A DNA stretch of 64,000 nucleotides, from NCBI GenBank assembly GCA_023105745.1, contig JALGQZ010000001.1, positions 50,157,662 through 50,221,661 of the forward strand. The letters are read 5' to 3'. Made by a program: the position numbers and the translations under genes. The notes below the pieces were generated by a model. That model had not been told where the DNA came from, searched no databases, and was given only the letters and a program-made list of their open reading frames with translations. Positions within the stretch are counted from its first letter, which is position 1; every line of letters begins with the position of its first letter. This stretch comes from Austropuccinia psidii. Lineage: Eukaryota > Basidiomycota > Pucciniomycetes > Pucciniales > Sphaerophragmiaceae. This document shows, in pieces, positions 48,107 through 60,937 of this stretch.

Positions 48107-48656
48107 AATGGTGAGGCATTGAAGACCAAATTTTTTCATCCAAAATACGTTACATATCTGCAAGGAAGTTTTGTGGGGAAGGTTCATGGACATCAAGTTA
48201 TCCTCAATGGGGTAGTTAATTAGACTTAATGAGGGCCACTTCAGGGAACTAAGAGCTGTGTACAATCAGGTATTGGTAAGCTCATTTATGAAGTATCTGT
48301 CCAAGGGGATAATGTAAAGAGATCTTCAAAAAGAACTTCAAGATATAGTTACCTAATGAGCTGTCAAGTGTCAAATCTCCATGAATTAAATCACGAAACC
48401 ACACCAATTCAAGTAAATCTTACTTCATAGAAGCATTTATTTCACCAAAAGAAACTTGGAATGTTTTTTATTAAAGGTCATTTCCCCATATGGCAGGTTT
48501 CATTTTCCCAAAGGAATCAACATAGCTCAAAGGAATCCATATAGCTCAAGCCTCAAGTATGAAGTTATCAAGCCCTGAAGATTCCAACATACAAACCTTT
48601 TTTTTACCCCGCGGGTCTTTAACTCTGTCAATTCATTTACCAAAGTTTATTCTTAC
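48107..48656. other. Non-LTR island, left half, coding-like stretch
   Basis: Sequence unlike any element in the window. On the plus strand the first about 110 bp are open (GEALKTKFFHPKYVTYLQGS and on to NGVVN) before TAG. The remainder shows no clear frame. It is continuous with 52009-53006 once the solo LTR and one CTTAC are removed. It may be a host gene remnant or an unrelated old transposon. Confidence 0.35.
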
Positions 48657-51600
48657 TGTAAGATGTGTCTATGAAACTGGTGATAATATTACTATTAATC
48701 AGAAGTACTATTACTGTTCTTATGAGTTATAATAACAAAATGTTATTATCACCACAAGTAAATAATTAAAGAATTATTTCTTTCACGTGTTAAACACTAC
48801 TAGTGATTTTAACAGTGAGCAAGTAATTGTCTACAAGAATCAATTACAAGAAGATTTAAATAATAAAACTTCTTTTTATTAAATAATAAAATTATTTTAA
48901 TATATAATTATCTTTTGCAAGAATAATTCTAATGGTAATTCTTGAAGAAAACTGATTTTAGAGAACCACTTTAAGAATTAAATATAAATCACTCACTAAT
49001 ATTTCAAAGAACTTATTGAAAGATAAGATAGGGAGATTTGACATAGAATTGTGGATTTAAAGGATCAAAATGGATTTATAACAGTATTACAAGAATATAT
49101 AGTTGGATTCTATGATTTCACGTCTTTCTGATTGATTCTGAAAGATTTAAAACACTTAAGAATAGCTTTAACTAGTACTTAGTTGTTGGTAACAATGATA
49201 TAAATGATAATCAGATGATGATGTGGAAAAAACAGCAAGAGGAGGCCTCTTTTAAGTCAACAACAGCTCTCAGAGGCGTGCCATGGAGCAAACTGAAAAG
49301 CAAGTGAGTGAGAAAACAATAAACTCTTTTGGATTATTGATTGCATTATCTGTTGTCACGTAAGCTTATCATAATTACTTAATTAATGCTTTTATGTGAC
49401 TACCAACCCCAATATGGTTATGAATAAAAGGAGTAACATCTGTAAATCTTATTTTATTCCAAAATATTAATTGATTTCTCAAAGTTATCAATTTTATTGG
49501 CAATTTCATCACAGGATGTAATTACTGTGAATTTTTGAAGATTCAGTGTTTCACTTAGAATAGTCAAAAATGGACTGTAAGTAAAACTTTGAATTTTACT
49601 TGGAAACCATAATTCATTTGGTTGTACCATAGATAATACAGTTCTCCATTAGTCCCGAAAGTTTCAGAGAGATTCATTAAGAATTGTATTTTTATGAATT
49701 TCTGAAGTTTTTACCTCATTTCTACGTAGAATTGCAAATATCAGTGTTTAACTGGTTGCTATGAGGTAAATAAATGGATACATGTCCAAAAAGGGTGTCA
49801 GGGTGACTCTATGATATAGCTTCAGAATGATAATAAAAGCTATAACTCTGATTGTGACACAAAAATAATGATGATATTTAGAGTGAGAATATTAGTGAAA
49901 AGGGCTATACTAAAATAATTTAGTGATGGTGAGTACTGCTGATAGCCCTGGGTGCAGTGTTTGCCTGTTGGTTTACAATAGAAAACCCTACAATACTTAA
50001 ACTTAAAGTATACCTATTAAATTCTAAGAGTACCACTCCTTTTTTAAGAAGTTATACCATGTAAGAATATCAAGAACAGGATGCTGGATTTGCTTCCTGG
50101 TGAGGCAAAGCCTCCTTTTATCTTGTTCTGGGGTAGTGGGAGGTGGTTTACCTCCGCACACGACCACAGAGTGAAAGTTTTCACTGCTGTGGGCTGGTTT
50201 GTGGTTCTATACACTCAATGCAGGCTAGTATTGGGTTGAAATGTGGTTTTAGAACCACAAGTAGTCATTTTTACCCTATACAGGGTGAAACTTTTCACCA
50301 ATGGAGTTTACAGGTGTATTCTGGTGCTCCTGACGTTTCAGAAACTGTACAGAACCTGTATGGACCTCTGTATTTGACTTAATTATGAGGTATGGAAGTA
50401 TAAATAAGCTTCAGCATCTGTTTGACACCTCATAATCAGAGTACAACTGTATCCTGTCATAATACAGCTGTATTGGTCATATTGTGGGATTATAACATTC
50501 AAATAGCCATAACTCTGTCAGTTTTTGAGATATCATGCTCAGAATTGGTTCGTTGGATAGCTCTATATGGGCTCTACACAATGATACCCAATTTGGTATG
50601 GTTATCATTAAATATGACAAAGTTATCCCATGTACAAGGTTTTTTGTACATAGGCGTGGTTTGGGCAAAAAGCTGTATTGAGCTTGTTTGCCTCATAACT
50701 TCTGTTGTAGTTGAGATATGAAGAAGTGGATGGCACCATCAGATAGCCCTGATTGTTCTCTTTCCAAAAAGTCCCCTATTCAAGTATCCCACACTAAAAC
50801 TGTAGAAGTTAGATGAGAGGTGAATCTTTTGTTCACCCTTATTTGGCCTGAAATTGACCATAACTCCAGTAATATTAGTGCTAGCTCAGTTTGGCTGGCA
50901 CCATTGGATAGCCCTGCCTTAGAGCTTCATTTTGAGTACCCATTCGATGGGGTTAAGCCTCTTCTTCTAGATTTTAGATGAGAGGTGAAAATTAAGGTTT
51001 ATGCTCAGCAGTAACTTTGAGCAGGAATAACTTTGTTATTTTGTGTCCTATGGTGATGGGACTTATGTTTTCAGAAAGAGGTGAGTTTCCTCTTTCTTTT
51101 GATACCTTTTGAGCTGATTTGGCTCAGCTCCATGTTTTGGTGGTATCTTGGCTATAAGATTGATTTATGGTATATTGGCTGTCATGCTTGTGATCTGGTT
51201 TTGAGTCACAGGCTGAAAAAGGGCTTTAATTACTCTTTTGGGGTTTATCCATGGAAAGTTATTAAGAATTGACATGGTTACAGGAGTCTAAGTACCTTTT
51301 TACCTCCTTGGCATGTCAAAATAGCAGGTTATTTGCTATTTTCTTAAGATTTACTGTAGTTGTAACCTGGTAACCAAGTTCCCAAAAGGTTTTAGTTTAC
51401 CAATTAGGCTAAGATCAGCCATGGATCCAAGCTTTGGAGCTTTCCACGCCTCTGAGGTCTCAGAAGCTGGGTACCCTGGCTCTCTTTGATGTCTTTTGTA
51501 CCCTTTTGCTTATTTTTCACGTCAAAATAGAAATTTAAGCTTAAAGTGAGATATCCACTATGGTGTACCAAAAGTACATGTAAGAATACCATGATATTAA

Positions 51601-52003
51601 GTGCTCAAAACATGCATAACACTATTCTTAGTGTATATGTAACATGGGATTTCTCACTTTCCCATTATTTTGGCGTGAATTTAAGAAAAACAAAAATTTT
51701 CACGGATCTTTTATGTGGTATTGATGATGTGGTATTGAAGTATTTTCCATTTTACCACCTCAAAGAGTTAATTTGAGCTTATTCACTCTATGGAGCTACC
51801 CTAGGTGAATTTCAGTGTAGAATGCAAATCTGGCCTTAAATCCATGGATCTACTTACTCAATAAAAAGTTATTCATCTTTTCTGAAATCAAAAATGATGA
51901 ATTTTGGATATATGCATGACTTATGAGTTATGCATAATTCAAAATTTATTTTTAAGATAATTGTGGCCTATTTGGGTATGTAAAATATACCTCCAGGCTC
52001 ACA
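48657..52003 (-). mobile_element. Solo D-family LTR (TSD CTTAC), itself interrupted
   Basis: On the minus strand it starts TGTGAGCC at 52003 and ends ...CATCTTACA at 48657. CTTAC flanks it on both sides (48652-48656 and 52004-52008). Excluding the nested LTR at 49796-51218 it is about 1.9 kb, the normal D1 LTR length. Confidence 0.92.
49796..51218 (-). mobile_element. Solo C-family LTR (TSD AAGGG)
   Basis: 1423 bp, inverted relative to element C, inside the solo D-family LTR. AAGGG flanks it on both sides (49791-49795 and 51219-51223). Its outer right end reads GGCTGAAA in place of GGCTGACA, so one terminal base is mutated. The hairpin at about 50235 is decayed. Confidence 0.92.
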
Positions 52004-52008
52004 CTTAC

Positions 52009-53006
52009 CTTTATTTTCTCTCATCTTTCTAGTACACACTGAAATTATCAATCAAGTCAGTCATATTTGCCCCTTCTTTGAGTTTTCATTGGATATTGGT
52101 GGTAATATCCCCAACTAAGATTTTCTCTCCTTCTGACAGGTTGAAACTTTCAGTGAGGACTTAGTCAGCTTGCTCTTTGACATTGAATTGAACTTATTTC
52201 AATATTGTCTTGCACTCTTTGAAATGAGCTCCCTGATTACTGAGTGACTGGCCACACAAAATTTCCCCAAGAGCCCATGTAATAATATATTTCTCAGGTG
52301 CTCCCCAATTATGGCACAAATTATGTCTATGTGTAATTCAAATCCTAATCACAAGCATGAAATTTGAAAAGAACATAAAAATGGCAGAAAAGAAGGAGTG
52401 AAATACATACCTTCAAACTTTATGAAGTTAAGTAGGTGTGAAATAAGGGAAAAAATAAAAAAAATAAACTAACGAACCTAGTTTGTGAATGTGAAATTCA
52501 GAAAGAGTCAAACCTCCATTTCTCTAAATTATTATTCTCATTACAAAACAGTAAGGATAAACCAAGTTATTAAGGTTGTAAACTCTTTCTTATAAGAAGA
52601 GCTAATGTTCAACTCTTATTTGAAAATGAGAATTGGATCATAGGAAAATACTTCAGAGCCATTCATGGATTAAGTATTAGTTCTCAAATAATATCATAGA
52701 TTGTTTTTCAAATGAAGACAGGAACATGAAAGAACTCTTTTACTTCATGGAAGTCTCAAGGCATCAAAGAATTAGAGATTCATTCCTGCTTATAAGAGTT
52801 TATTTCTGGTAAAACCATGAATATTCAGTGTATTGTTGTTTTGTATGGAAGAGTTTCATAGGAGTGATTTTGGTGTTTCCTTTCTTACAAAGCTATTGAG
52901 GCTTTTCCATTAAATACTTCTACCTAAACAAGATTTGGGTGCAGAAGATTTGCATTTTTGGGAATTAAAGAGCTATATCCACACCTCATGTTGGTTCTTG
53001 AAAGCT
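52009..53006 (-). pseudogene. Non-LTR island, right half, possible coding remnant
   Basis: On the minus strand, from about 52330 down to 52060, one frame is mostly open with a few stops. It includes NWGAPEKYIITWALGEILCG, GAHFKECKTILK and LTESFNLSEGEKILVGDITT. This is longer than chance would usually give in such AT-rich DNA, but I cannot name a family. From about 52400 to 53006 only AT-rich sequence without a clear frame is seen. It could be a host gene fragment or an ancient transposon. Confidence 0.3.
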
Positions 53007-54192
53007 TGTGAGGTTTGACTACAAAACAATAAGGAAAAATTACTTATATTTTACTTATTTTACTTGGAATGTTCTAATATAGCAAATAATAAGATTAAAA
53101 ATAATTAAAAATATGTTGCAAGATTATTTATATTATTTGAATACTTAAGATCAATATAAATTAAATTATAAGAAAAATATAAAAAAATGAATATATTAAT
53201 ATTTAATAACTAATACATTGATGGAATTTCATCATTGTTGCCAACAGCTAATAAATGAGTAAAGAAAATTTTTATAATATTGAAAAAAATTTATAAAAAA
53301 AATGCCACTAATATTAAACCTGAATATTGATATAAATACTATTTATCTTAACAAAAGAGTTATTGAAAATTAAAGTAAAGAGAAAAAAGAGTTTAATAAG
53401 AGAGAAGAACCTCATTCAAAAACTTAAGATAATAATATTGATTTATTTCAGGGCTATGAATATAAATACAATTATTTAAATTTTATTTAAGATAAAAATA
53501 TAGAGAATTACAAATTTGACAAGCTTTACATGGATTTGTAGCTTTTTAAAGAGAATTCAAGAAAAAAAATAAGATATTGGATTTATAATGTCAAAGATAT
53601 TGATTACTAAAAAGTGGATATCTGGGTCTTTAATAAAATAATAGTTTCACATATAAATAATAAAGAATTTACCTTTTATTTTTTTATAGTAAATATCCTT
53701 ATTTCTGGTGGCCATAAGCAACTTCATAGATGTTTACTGGTTTAATCCACTGGAATTGATCAGTATTTAAATGTGTGGTGATGATTACATCATTATTAAA
53801 CCTTTTTATCTCATTATTACACCATTTTTCAGAGTTATCACTGTGAAGCTAACTTGATGACATCATAAGCTTGGAAAATGATGTATTTTAGCCGATTCTA
53901 ATGGATTTAATCATAAAATATTAATATCAAACAGATGAGCATTTTATTTAACTGTTAAACTTGAATTAAGATTAGAGTGAATGATCATAAATGATAATTT
54001 TCAAGACTAAACTTCAATCCTTGATGAATTTGAAGTTTTTCATGCTAAAGAAATTCAGACAGTTAATTCTGATAGGTTGGAATGTCTTTACAAAGCATAA
54101 AAAAGGATCTTATTACATCATCAAAACTCCATTTTTGATTTTTTTTTCTTCTGGCTCATCTTTTCTATTGACATTTACTATTTGAGACTTCA
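53007..54192 (-). mobile_element. Decayed D2-like LTR, cut by element E
   Basis: Inverted relative to D2. The left edge TGTGAGGTTTGACTAC corresponds to the D2 LTR end, and the segment around 53740-53880 matches D2 LTR sequence around the ATGATGTAATCATC region. It breaks at 54192, where E starts. The other half would lie beyond E, outside the window. It is strongly diverged and so old. Confidence 0.75.
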
Positions 54193-56375
54193 TGTGAGCC
54201 TGTGAGGTATGTATAACATACCCATAAGGCCACAAATAGCTTTATAAACAGTTTAATTTGTCTTCAACAGACTTTTTAATTGAATTTAAAACAAAAAAAT
54301 AACAAAAAATAAGTATAGCTTTTTTTTGGAAAAACAAAGTTAAATATCATGTCATTTTTGGATTCTACACCAAAAATAACCTAGGGTACACCCATAAGGT
54401 ATTATACCCAAAAACACTTATTTCTTATGTTATTGGAAGATTTAAGCATCTCACAGTACTAATGTAACTTTTTTAACATATTTTAAAATTGTTAAATTTA
54501 AGCTTAAATAAGCTTGAATTTATAGTGGCATAAAGTTTATGCAAACTTACGAAAATTTTACTTAAAATTGAGGGGTTGTGTATATTTACTGAATTAGCTA
54601 AGGATTGGCCATACAGAATGTAAATCCTGCGTGAGCTCAATGTAAAAGGGTTTAAGGCCATAGTATGGCTTTAAATAAATCAAAGGGCAAAATCCACGCA
54701 GAAAGGTGGATCAAAGGCAAAAGACCAAATAGAGCTGGGGTACCCAACTTTTTGGATCTGCAAGGATTCAATTAAGGTTTTCCACTTGTATTGGAGGATT
54801 TTCAACCTTATTTAAGGTTTAAGATTAGACTTTGATCCAACATTAAAGTTTAAACTGGTTTTATCCCAATTTAGACAACAATTTCAAGCTGCCAAAGGGT
54901 CAATCCCAATATGCAGGCTTGAATCTAAGGTTTTAAGAACTGTCAAAACTTAATTAAGCTTGAAAAGCATAAATAAGCTCAAACATTTAAGGCTACAAGC
55001 ATTAAAACCTTATCAAAAGTTAAGGTTTTGTGTGTATTGCTATTTGATGTGGAAAAATAGCAATAACTTTGAAAATTCATTAAAAATCCAATTCTTAATG
55101 GATTTGCTTGAAATTTTCACACAGCTTCCAAATTAATATTACCTATATATAAAGTAAACTTTAAGTATCTTTCATAAATAAATTTCCTGGGCACTTAGCC
55201 TGCAAATTTACTCTTTTAATTAAGCTCAAAGAAAATTATAATTTGTTTAAAAATTAATTAAAACTTGAGATTAAGAGATCTCTGCTTGAAACTCTATTTT
55301 TAAGTTGTTCATGTGATGAACTTTAATATAAATAAGTTTATTTATATTAAAAACTTAAAATAATTAGCTTAAATGAGGATTAAAGCTACATGGAGTTAAG
55401 AATAACACTGGTAACTTTGAATTGGAATTAAAAATAAATTACCTTAAGTTAAGAACTTTATTTTTAAGCATGGATTTTCAGTTGTGACCTGAGCACACAC
55501 TCTTTCTTCATTATGAATCATGAGAGTTGCTCTGAAGACATAAAAAGAGTCTTTTCATCACTGTTTTTTCCAGCATTCATTATTAATCCAATTGTATTAG
55601 AAATTTAAACAGGTAAAGTTTTATTAAATATAAAATCTTATTAGTAATTTAATTCTTAAGTTATTTTATTCTTTATTAATTAAAATTAAAGAATTAAAAT
55701 TGTAGAATTCTGATTCTTGTTGTGATCACCAATAATACATTTTATTATATAAAATTATCATCTTAAATATCTTTTAAAAATCCACAAATTCCTCTTAAAA
55801 ACTCTTTAATCATAATTTGTATTATAAAAAGCAGTTTTATCTTTAAAAATACTGATTTTTGGCGTGTTTTGAACTTATAATTATTATTTAATGTAATAAC
55901 TGTTGTTGTTTAACTTGTTGTATTAAGTAAATATTATAAGTAAGTTTTCTCTGAAGTTCTATTTTTTTTTATCTAGTATTAGCTTTTTTTATATAGAATT
56001 TTTCTATAAGAATTAATTCTGCACAGTGTGTGTCTTAATTCATTTATAAATAATATTTACATTATTTATAAGTGGTTCAATATTCATATTTTCCACGTGT
56101 AATTGTCTCATTAAGAGCTTTACACTTCTTATTGTTATAATTGTCAGTGACTATAACAATAATAGAATAATTATAATTTATTATAATTATTATATTTTTT
56201 ATTATCATATTCTTATAATAATAATTAAATTCATGGCTTTTATAATTATTTTTTTAATAATTATATTTAAATTTGTGGTTATAATATTTTATTATATTAT
56301 ATATCTCTACTGGGGACAGTCATAGTACTCTTGATATTACTACTATTATCAAGAGTTTCATAGACAAACATTACA
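54193..56375 (+). mobile_element. 5' LTR of element E
   Basis: 2183 bp from TGTGAGCCTGTGAGGTATG to ACATTACA. The start has a perfect inverted repeat GGTATGT...ACATACC. A 5'-splice-like AAACAG then GTAAAG lies at about 55612. Only the first bases and the general plan are shared with D1 and D2; the body is a separate subfamily. Confidence 0.92.
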
Positions 56376-56923
56376 TTTGGGGGCCTGGCCGTGATTTTAA
56401 CCAATTTTTGGGACATAAATCATATTCTAGACCTTATTTTACTATTTTTTGACGTAAAATTGCCATTTTTATCTTAATACTGGCTTTTTTGGGACTTATC
56501 CCTTATAAAGAATCTTTATAATATTAATAAAGTTATTTTTTCTTAAGAATATTTTTTGACACAATATACTATTGAGTGACTTGGAATAAATATCTTTTGT
56601 CTAACTAGTGGCTTTTTCACATCAAAGACTTGAAATTTATTCTTTGAGTTATTCTAGTATAAAGTGAATGATAATACAATTTTGATTAATAACTTGTTAA
56701 TTGCCTAATTATTATTTATTGAAAGAAAATATAAAATCAAATAAAAAATTTAAAAATTAAAAATCTTTATCAAAAACATTTTTTCTTTAATCTTAGAAAT
56801 TTTTCTTTATTTTTGACGTAATTTGCCATAAATTACATTAAAACAACTTTATTCAATAAGTTGAGTTTACAAATTATTTTTATTGTTTGAAAAAAGAACT
56901 TAAATTTTTCTTTTTTTCTCTAG
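56376..56923 (+). other. E primer site and leader
   Basis: TTTGGGGGCCTGGCCGTGA follows the LTR. The leader contains TTTTGACGTAAAATTGCC and TTTTTGACGTAATTTGCC, plus the conserved block at about 56570-56660 (GGCTTTTTCACATC, AGACTTG, CTTTGAGTTATTCTAG). It ends in a T-rich tract with CTCTAG at 56923. Confidence 0.55.
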
Positions 56924-57726
56924 TGTCATCAATTAGAGACAGCCCTTCAGACTCTGAAGCCTCAGAGTCTAGTATTGAAATTCAAACCAGCCCAGAACCA
57001 AGGGGTTTGATAACCAAAGAGCACTTCAAAGGTCCAGAAGGTGAATTCAATTCATTCTTAGTCTATTTTTTCTTGAAATTGACGTGAAATGACTCCTAAT
57101 AGAAGTGGAAGTAATTACTCCATCCAAACAAATGGATCTGGACCAGGACATTCCAGTCACAAATAAAAAAGACAAGAATGTCAGCCCAGAGGCGAGGCAC
57201 AAATGGAGGATGGCAGAACTTCCACCAGTTCCCAAAGGTTAGCCAGAACCTTTGAAACTGTTATTGAGAGTCCATAAGCTGACATAACTGCTATTTCTGT
57301 TAGACCTGAATCATTTTCAACAGGCAGCAGTGGAGATTTACCAGTCTCAGTACAAGAACTGGTTTATGGCCGCAAAACAGCAAGAGTGGGAACTTCTCCC
57401 AAGTCTTTGGATAGGCACAAGGAACTCTTATGTTCAAGTGAAGAAGTTCATGGGGCCAGAAAAGACAGAAGAACTTCTGAAGGGTTGGACACCAATGTCT
57501 TGCAAAGGACAAGTCCAACAGATAAAAGCTTGGTTGAAAAACCAAAGTATGTTATCAGAGGATCAGAAGAAGAAGTTGGCCCAAGGAAAGGAAAACAGCC
57601 CAGTGGAAGCTCCCCAAGCATCCACCAGCAAAAATCTGCCTCAAAAAGTACTAGAAAAGCCCAAGCAAGCCCAAAAGACCAATAGGAAGGGCAAGCAAAA
57701 GGCAAAGTCAAAGGAAAAGGCCAAAA
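56924..57726 (+). pseudogene. E ORF1 (spliced), fused to RT
   Basis: Inferred exons are 56924-57040, 57103-57237 and from 57304. Introns are 62 bp (GTGAAT...TAG) and 66 bp (GTTAGC...TAG), with phase-1 junctions. Segments match D1: an acidic Ser-rich start (DSPSDSEASESS), PSKQMDLDQDIP, RHKWRMAELPPVPKG and IYQSQYKNWFMAAKQQEWE. The C-terminal MARTLMEF tail is gone, because at about 57720-57732 the frame runs directly into the RT N-terminus (SPELTLEMKEEL). No stop interrupts the join. The gag ATG at 57089 is 14 nt before an ORF1 acceptor, but its frame stops after 25 codons. Confidence 0.6.
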
Positions 57727-58949
57727 TTAGTCCTGAATTAACACTAGAAATGAAGGAAGAACTTATTGAAGTTTTATTTCAATACAGGGAAGCCTTTGAT
57801 GCAGATAATGAACCACTTGGAGCTATAAAAGCCTATGAAGTGGACATTATTCTTAATGTGGAAAGGGCTTATCCGCCACTATTAAGAAGACCAGCTTACC
57901 CAGCTAGCCCTAGGGCTATAGAAGCATTAGAAAGTTATATTAATGAGCTAATGAAACTGGGAGTTCTTAGAAAAGCTGGACACAATGAGGAGGTAGAAGT
58001 CACAACTCCAGTAATCATTACTTGGCATAATGATAAGTCAAGGATGGTTGGTAATTTTGGAGCACTGAATACCTATACTATTCCAGATAGGTATCCAATC
58101 CCTAGAATTCATGAGACTTTAACTCAATTATCCAAAGAAAGATTCATTAATTCTATGGATGCTCTGAAAGGCTTTCATCAGAATGTTTTGACACCTCATG
58201 CTAGGAAATTATTGAGAATAATTGCTCATTGTGGGATTTATGAATATTTGAGAATGCCTTTGGGTATTAAAAATACACCCTCTCATTATCAGAGAATGAT
58301 GAATACCATCTTCCCACATGAATTGTCAGAAGGATGGTTAATCATTTAAATTGATGAAATTTACATTTGTTCAGAAACATGGCGATTACATTTAGAGAGA
58401 CTTTCATTAGTACTTAAGAAAATTCTTCAAGTGAACATAAAAATATCTCTTAAGAAATGTAATTTTGGGTTTCATGAGTTGAAAGCTCTAGGACAAGTAG
58501 TCTCAGGACTGAGCCTTGGTGTTGACAAAAACAAAGTCACTGCAGTTTTACTGAAACAAATGCCCCAGAACAAAAAAGAAATGATGGCTTTTTAAGGGTT
58601 TGACAGTTATTACAGGAAACACCTTAAAGATTTTTCAATCCATGCCAGATCATTATACAGAATTTGTGATCAACAAACTGTTTTTTAAATGACACAGGAG
58701 AGGATTAAAGCATATTATAAAATCAAGTATGCCTTGACCAATGCACCATTATTATTGATGCCAGACTGGAAACTTCCTTTCAAGCTGTATATTGATGCAT
58801 GTGGTGAAGGTTTAGGAGCTGCTCTTCATCAAGTTCAAATTGTCAATGACAAACCTTATGAAGGTCCAATTTGTTTTATTTCAAGACAAATTAAACCTAC
58901 TGAGGCCAGATATGGAGCTAGCCAAATGGAGTGCCTTTGCCTTGTTTGA
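57727..58949 (+). pseudogene. E reverse transcriptase
   Basis: From SPELTL the frame is open through [32 protein letters not shown] and MPLGIKNTPSHYQ. It stops at TAA 58347-58349, exactly at the Tyr of YIDD, and the next residues read IDE, so two positions of the catalytic motif are lost. Further stops lie near 58594 and 58686. RNase H starts at about 58785 ([16 protein letters not shown]). Confidence 0.85.
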
Positions 58950-60790
58950 GCTTTGGGAAAAGCTTCATTGCTATCTTGATGGTAGTGTGTTTGAAGTAAT
59001 TACTGATTGCAATGCAGTAAAATCACTTCTTAAAATGAAACCTCCAAACAGACACATGTTAAGATGGCAGATTGCTATACAGGAGTATAGGGGAAATATG
59101 ACCATAGTACATAAAGCTGGAAATATTCATAAGAATGCTGATGGCTCAAGTAGATGGGAATTACCAAATACACCTGACAACCCTTCCTATGTTCCTACAA
59201 GTGCAGAACCTCAAATTGCAATTGAAGTAATTAATATCATGTATGTTGGAACAGAATTCTTTGAAGAAGTTAGAGAAAGCTATAGAAAGATAAGAATTGT
59301 CATATTCTTACTGCTCTACTTGACAAAGATTGAAAAGATGTATGCTTGGATAATTCTCTGGATGATATTTGGAAAACATCTTATGATAATGGAATATTCC
59401 ATTTATTTGATGTTATACTATATCATAGATCTAAACACACATGTGTCATGGTCCTATGTAGTAGAATTTTAATTAACACCATACTACTAGAACGCCATGA
59501 TAACATATATTCTGGACATCTGTCTGAAGACAGAACTATGGAAATTATTAAGACATCTTCCTGGTGGCTATCTTGGAGGAGAGATGTCATTGAGTACTGT
59601 CACAGTTGTGATAGATGCCAGAAGGCCAATAAAGCTACTGGTAAAAGATTTTGTTTAGTGATCCATATTCAAGAACCAAGTACCCCAAGGGAGGTGGTTC
59701 ACATGGATTGGGTAACTGCCTTACCACCTGGAGGTGATAAAAGTTACAATGCATGTCTTGCTATTGTGGACAGATATAGCAAAACACCAATCTTTTTACC
59801 ATGTCACAAAGATGACACAGCTATAGATACAGCTCATTTGATCTGGAATAGAGTAATATCGCATACTGGTCTCTTTAAAAACATCATTAGTGACAGAGAC
59901 CCAAAATTTACATCAGCCTTATGGACTGATTTACATAAGCTTTTGGGTACAAGACTATCCTTCTCAACAGCCTACCATCCACAAACAGATGGGCTGGCAG
60001 AAAGAATAATTCAAAACTTTGAGGACATGATCAGAAGATTTTGCGCTTATGGCCTGGAGTTTAAATATTCTGATGGGTTTACCCATGATTGGTGTACTCT
60101 TATACCAGCATTGGAATTAGCCTACAAGACCTTCATCCATGCTTCAACAGGAAAAACTCCTGCAATGTTGGAGAAATGATGGAACCCCAAACTTTCAGCT
60201 GATACTTTGAAAAAAGATCTGATTGATATTCATCCAACTGCCTCAAGCTTTAAGTTATTGCTTGATAAAGTGAGACATCATGCAAATCTAAGCATGAATA
60301 ATGCTTTTGAATATGCTAAACAGAAATGGGATAAAAGTCATAAGACCCCAGAATTCAAAGGAGGGGACTTAATAATAGTTTCAACCTTGAACTTTAATAA
60401 TATTAAAGGCCCAAAGAAATTCAAAGATTCCTTTTCAGGACAATTTATTATTAAAGCCCTTCATGGGACAAATGCAGTACAAGTAGAACTGTCAGGAGAA
60501 CTGGAAAAAAAACATCCAGCTTTTCCTGTAAGTCTAGTAAAGCATTATACTTCAAGTGATAAGGAATTATTTCCTTTGAAAAATGAAACACCCTTAGAAG
60601 TACCCCCACTAGATCAAAGTGAGGATAAGAAGGTACTAAAAGTCTTGAAAGAAAGAAGACTTAGAGGAAAAAATGAGAGAGAATACTGAGTCAGGTATAA
60701 AAATCCACAACATGAAGATGAATGGATTGTAGAGAGCAAAATACCTGATTCCCAAAAATTCTCAGAATATTCAGACATGAGAGAAGACCA
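58950..60790 (+). pseudogene. E RNase H end and integrase
   Basis: RNase H continues in a shifted frame ([14 protein letters not shown]). Integrase at 59346-60179 has the zinc region ([24 protein letters not shown]), [22 protein letters not shown] and DGLAERII, with all three acidic residues kept. TGA at 60177 interrupts it. The C-terminal part 60207-60689 holds a GPF-like FSGQFIIKALHG, PVSLVKHY and the start of the chromodomain-like tail, stopped by TGA at 60687. Confidence 0.83.
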
Positions 60791-60937
60791 ATTGCTCAAT
60801 GAAAAGTTTGAATTGTGTGCTTTACATACTTAAAGGTATAGGTAGAGAGGTTGGACAGTGGATTATACACCCCCAAATAACTTGGGGGTATACTACAAAA
60901 GAAAAATTGTGGTACAATTTTTTTTGGTGGTAGGGAA

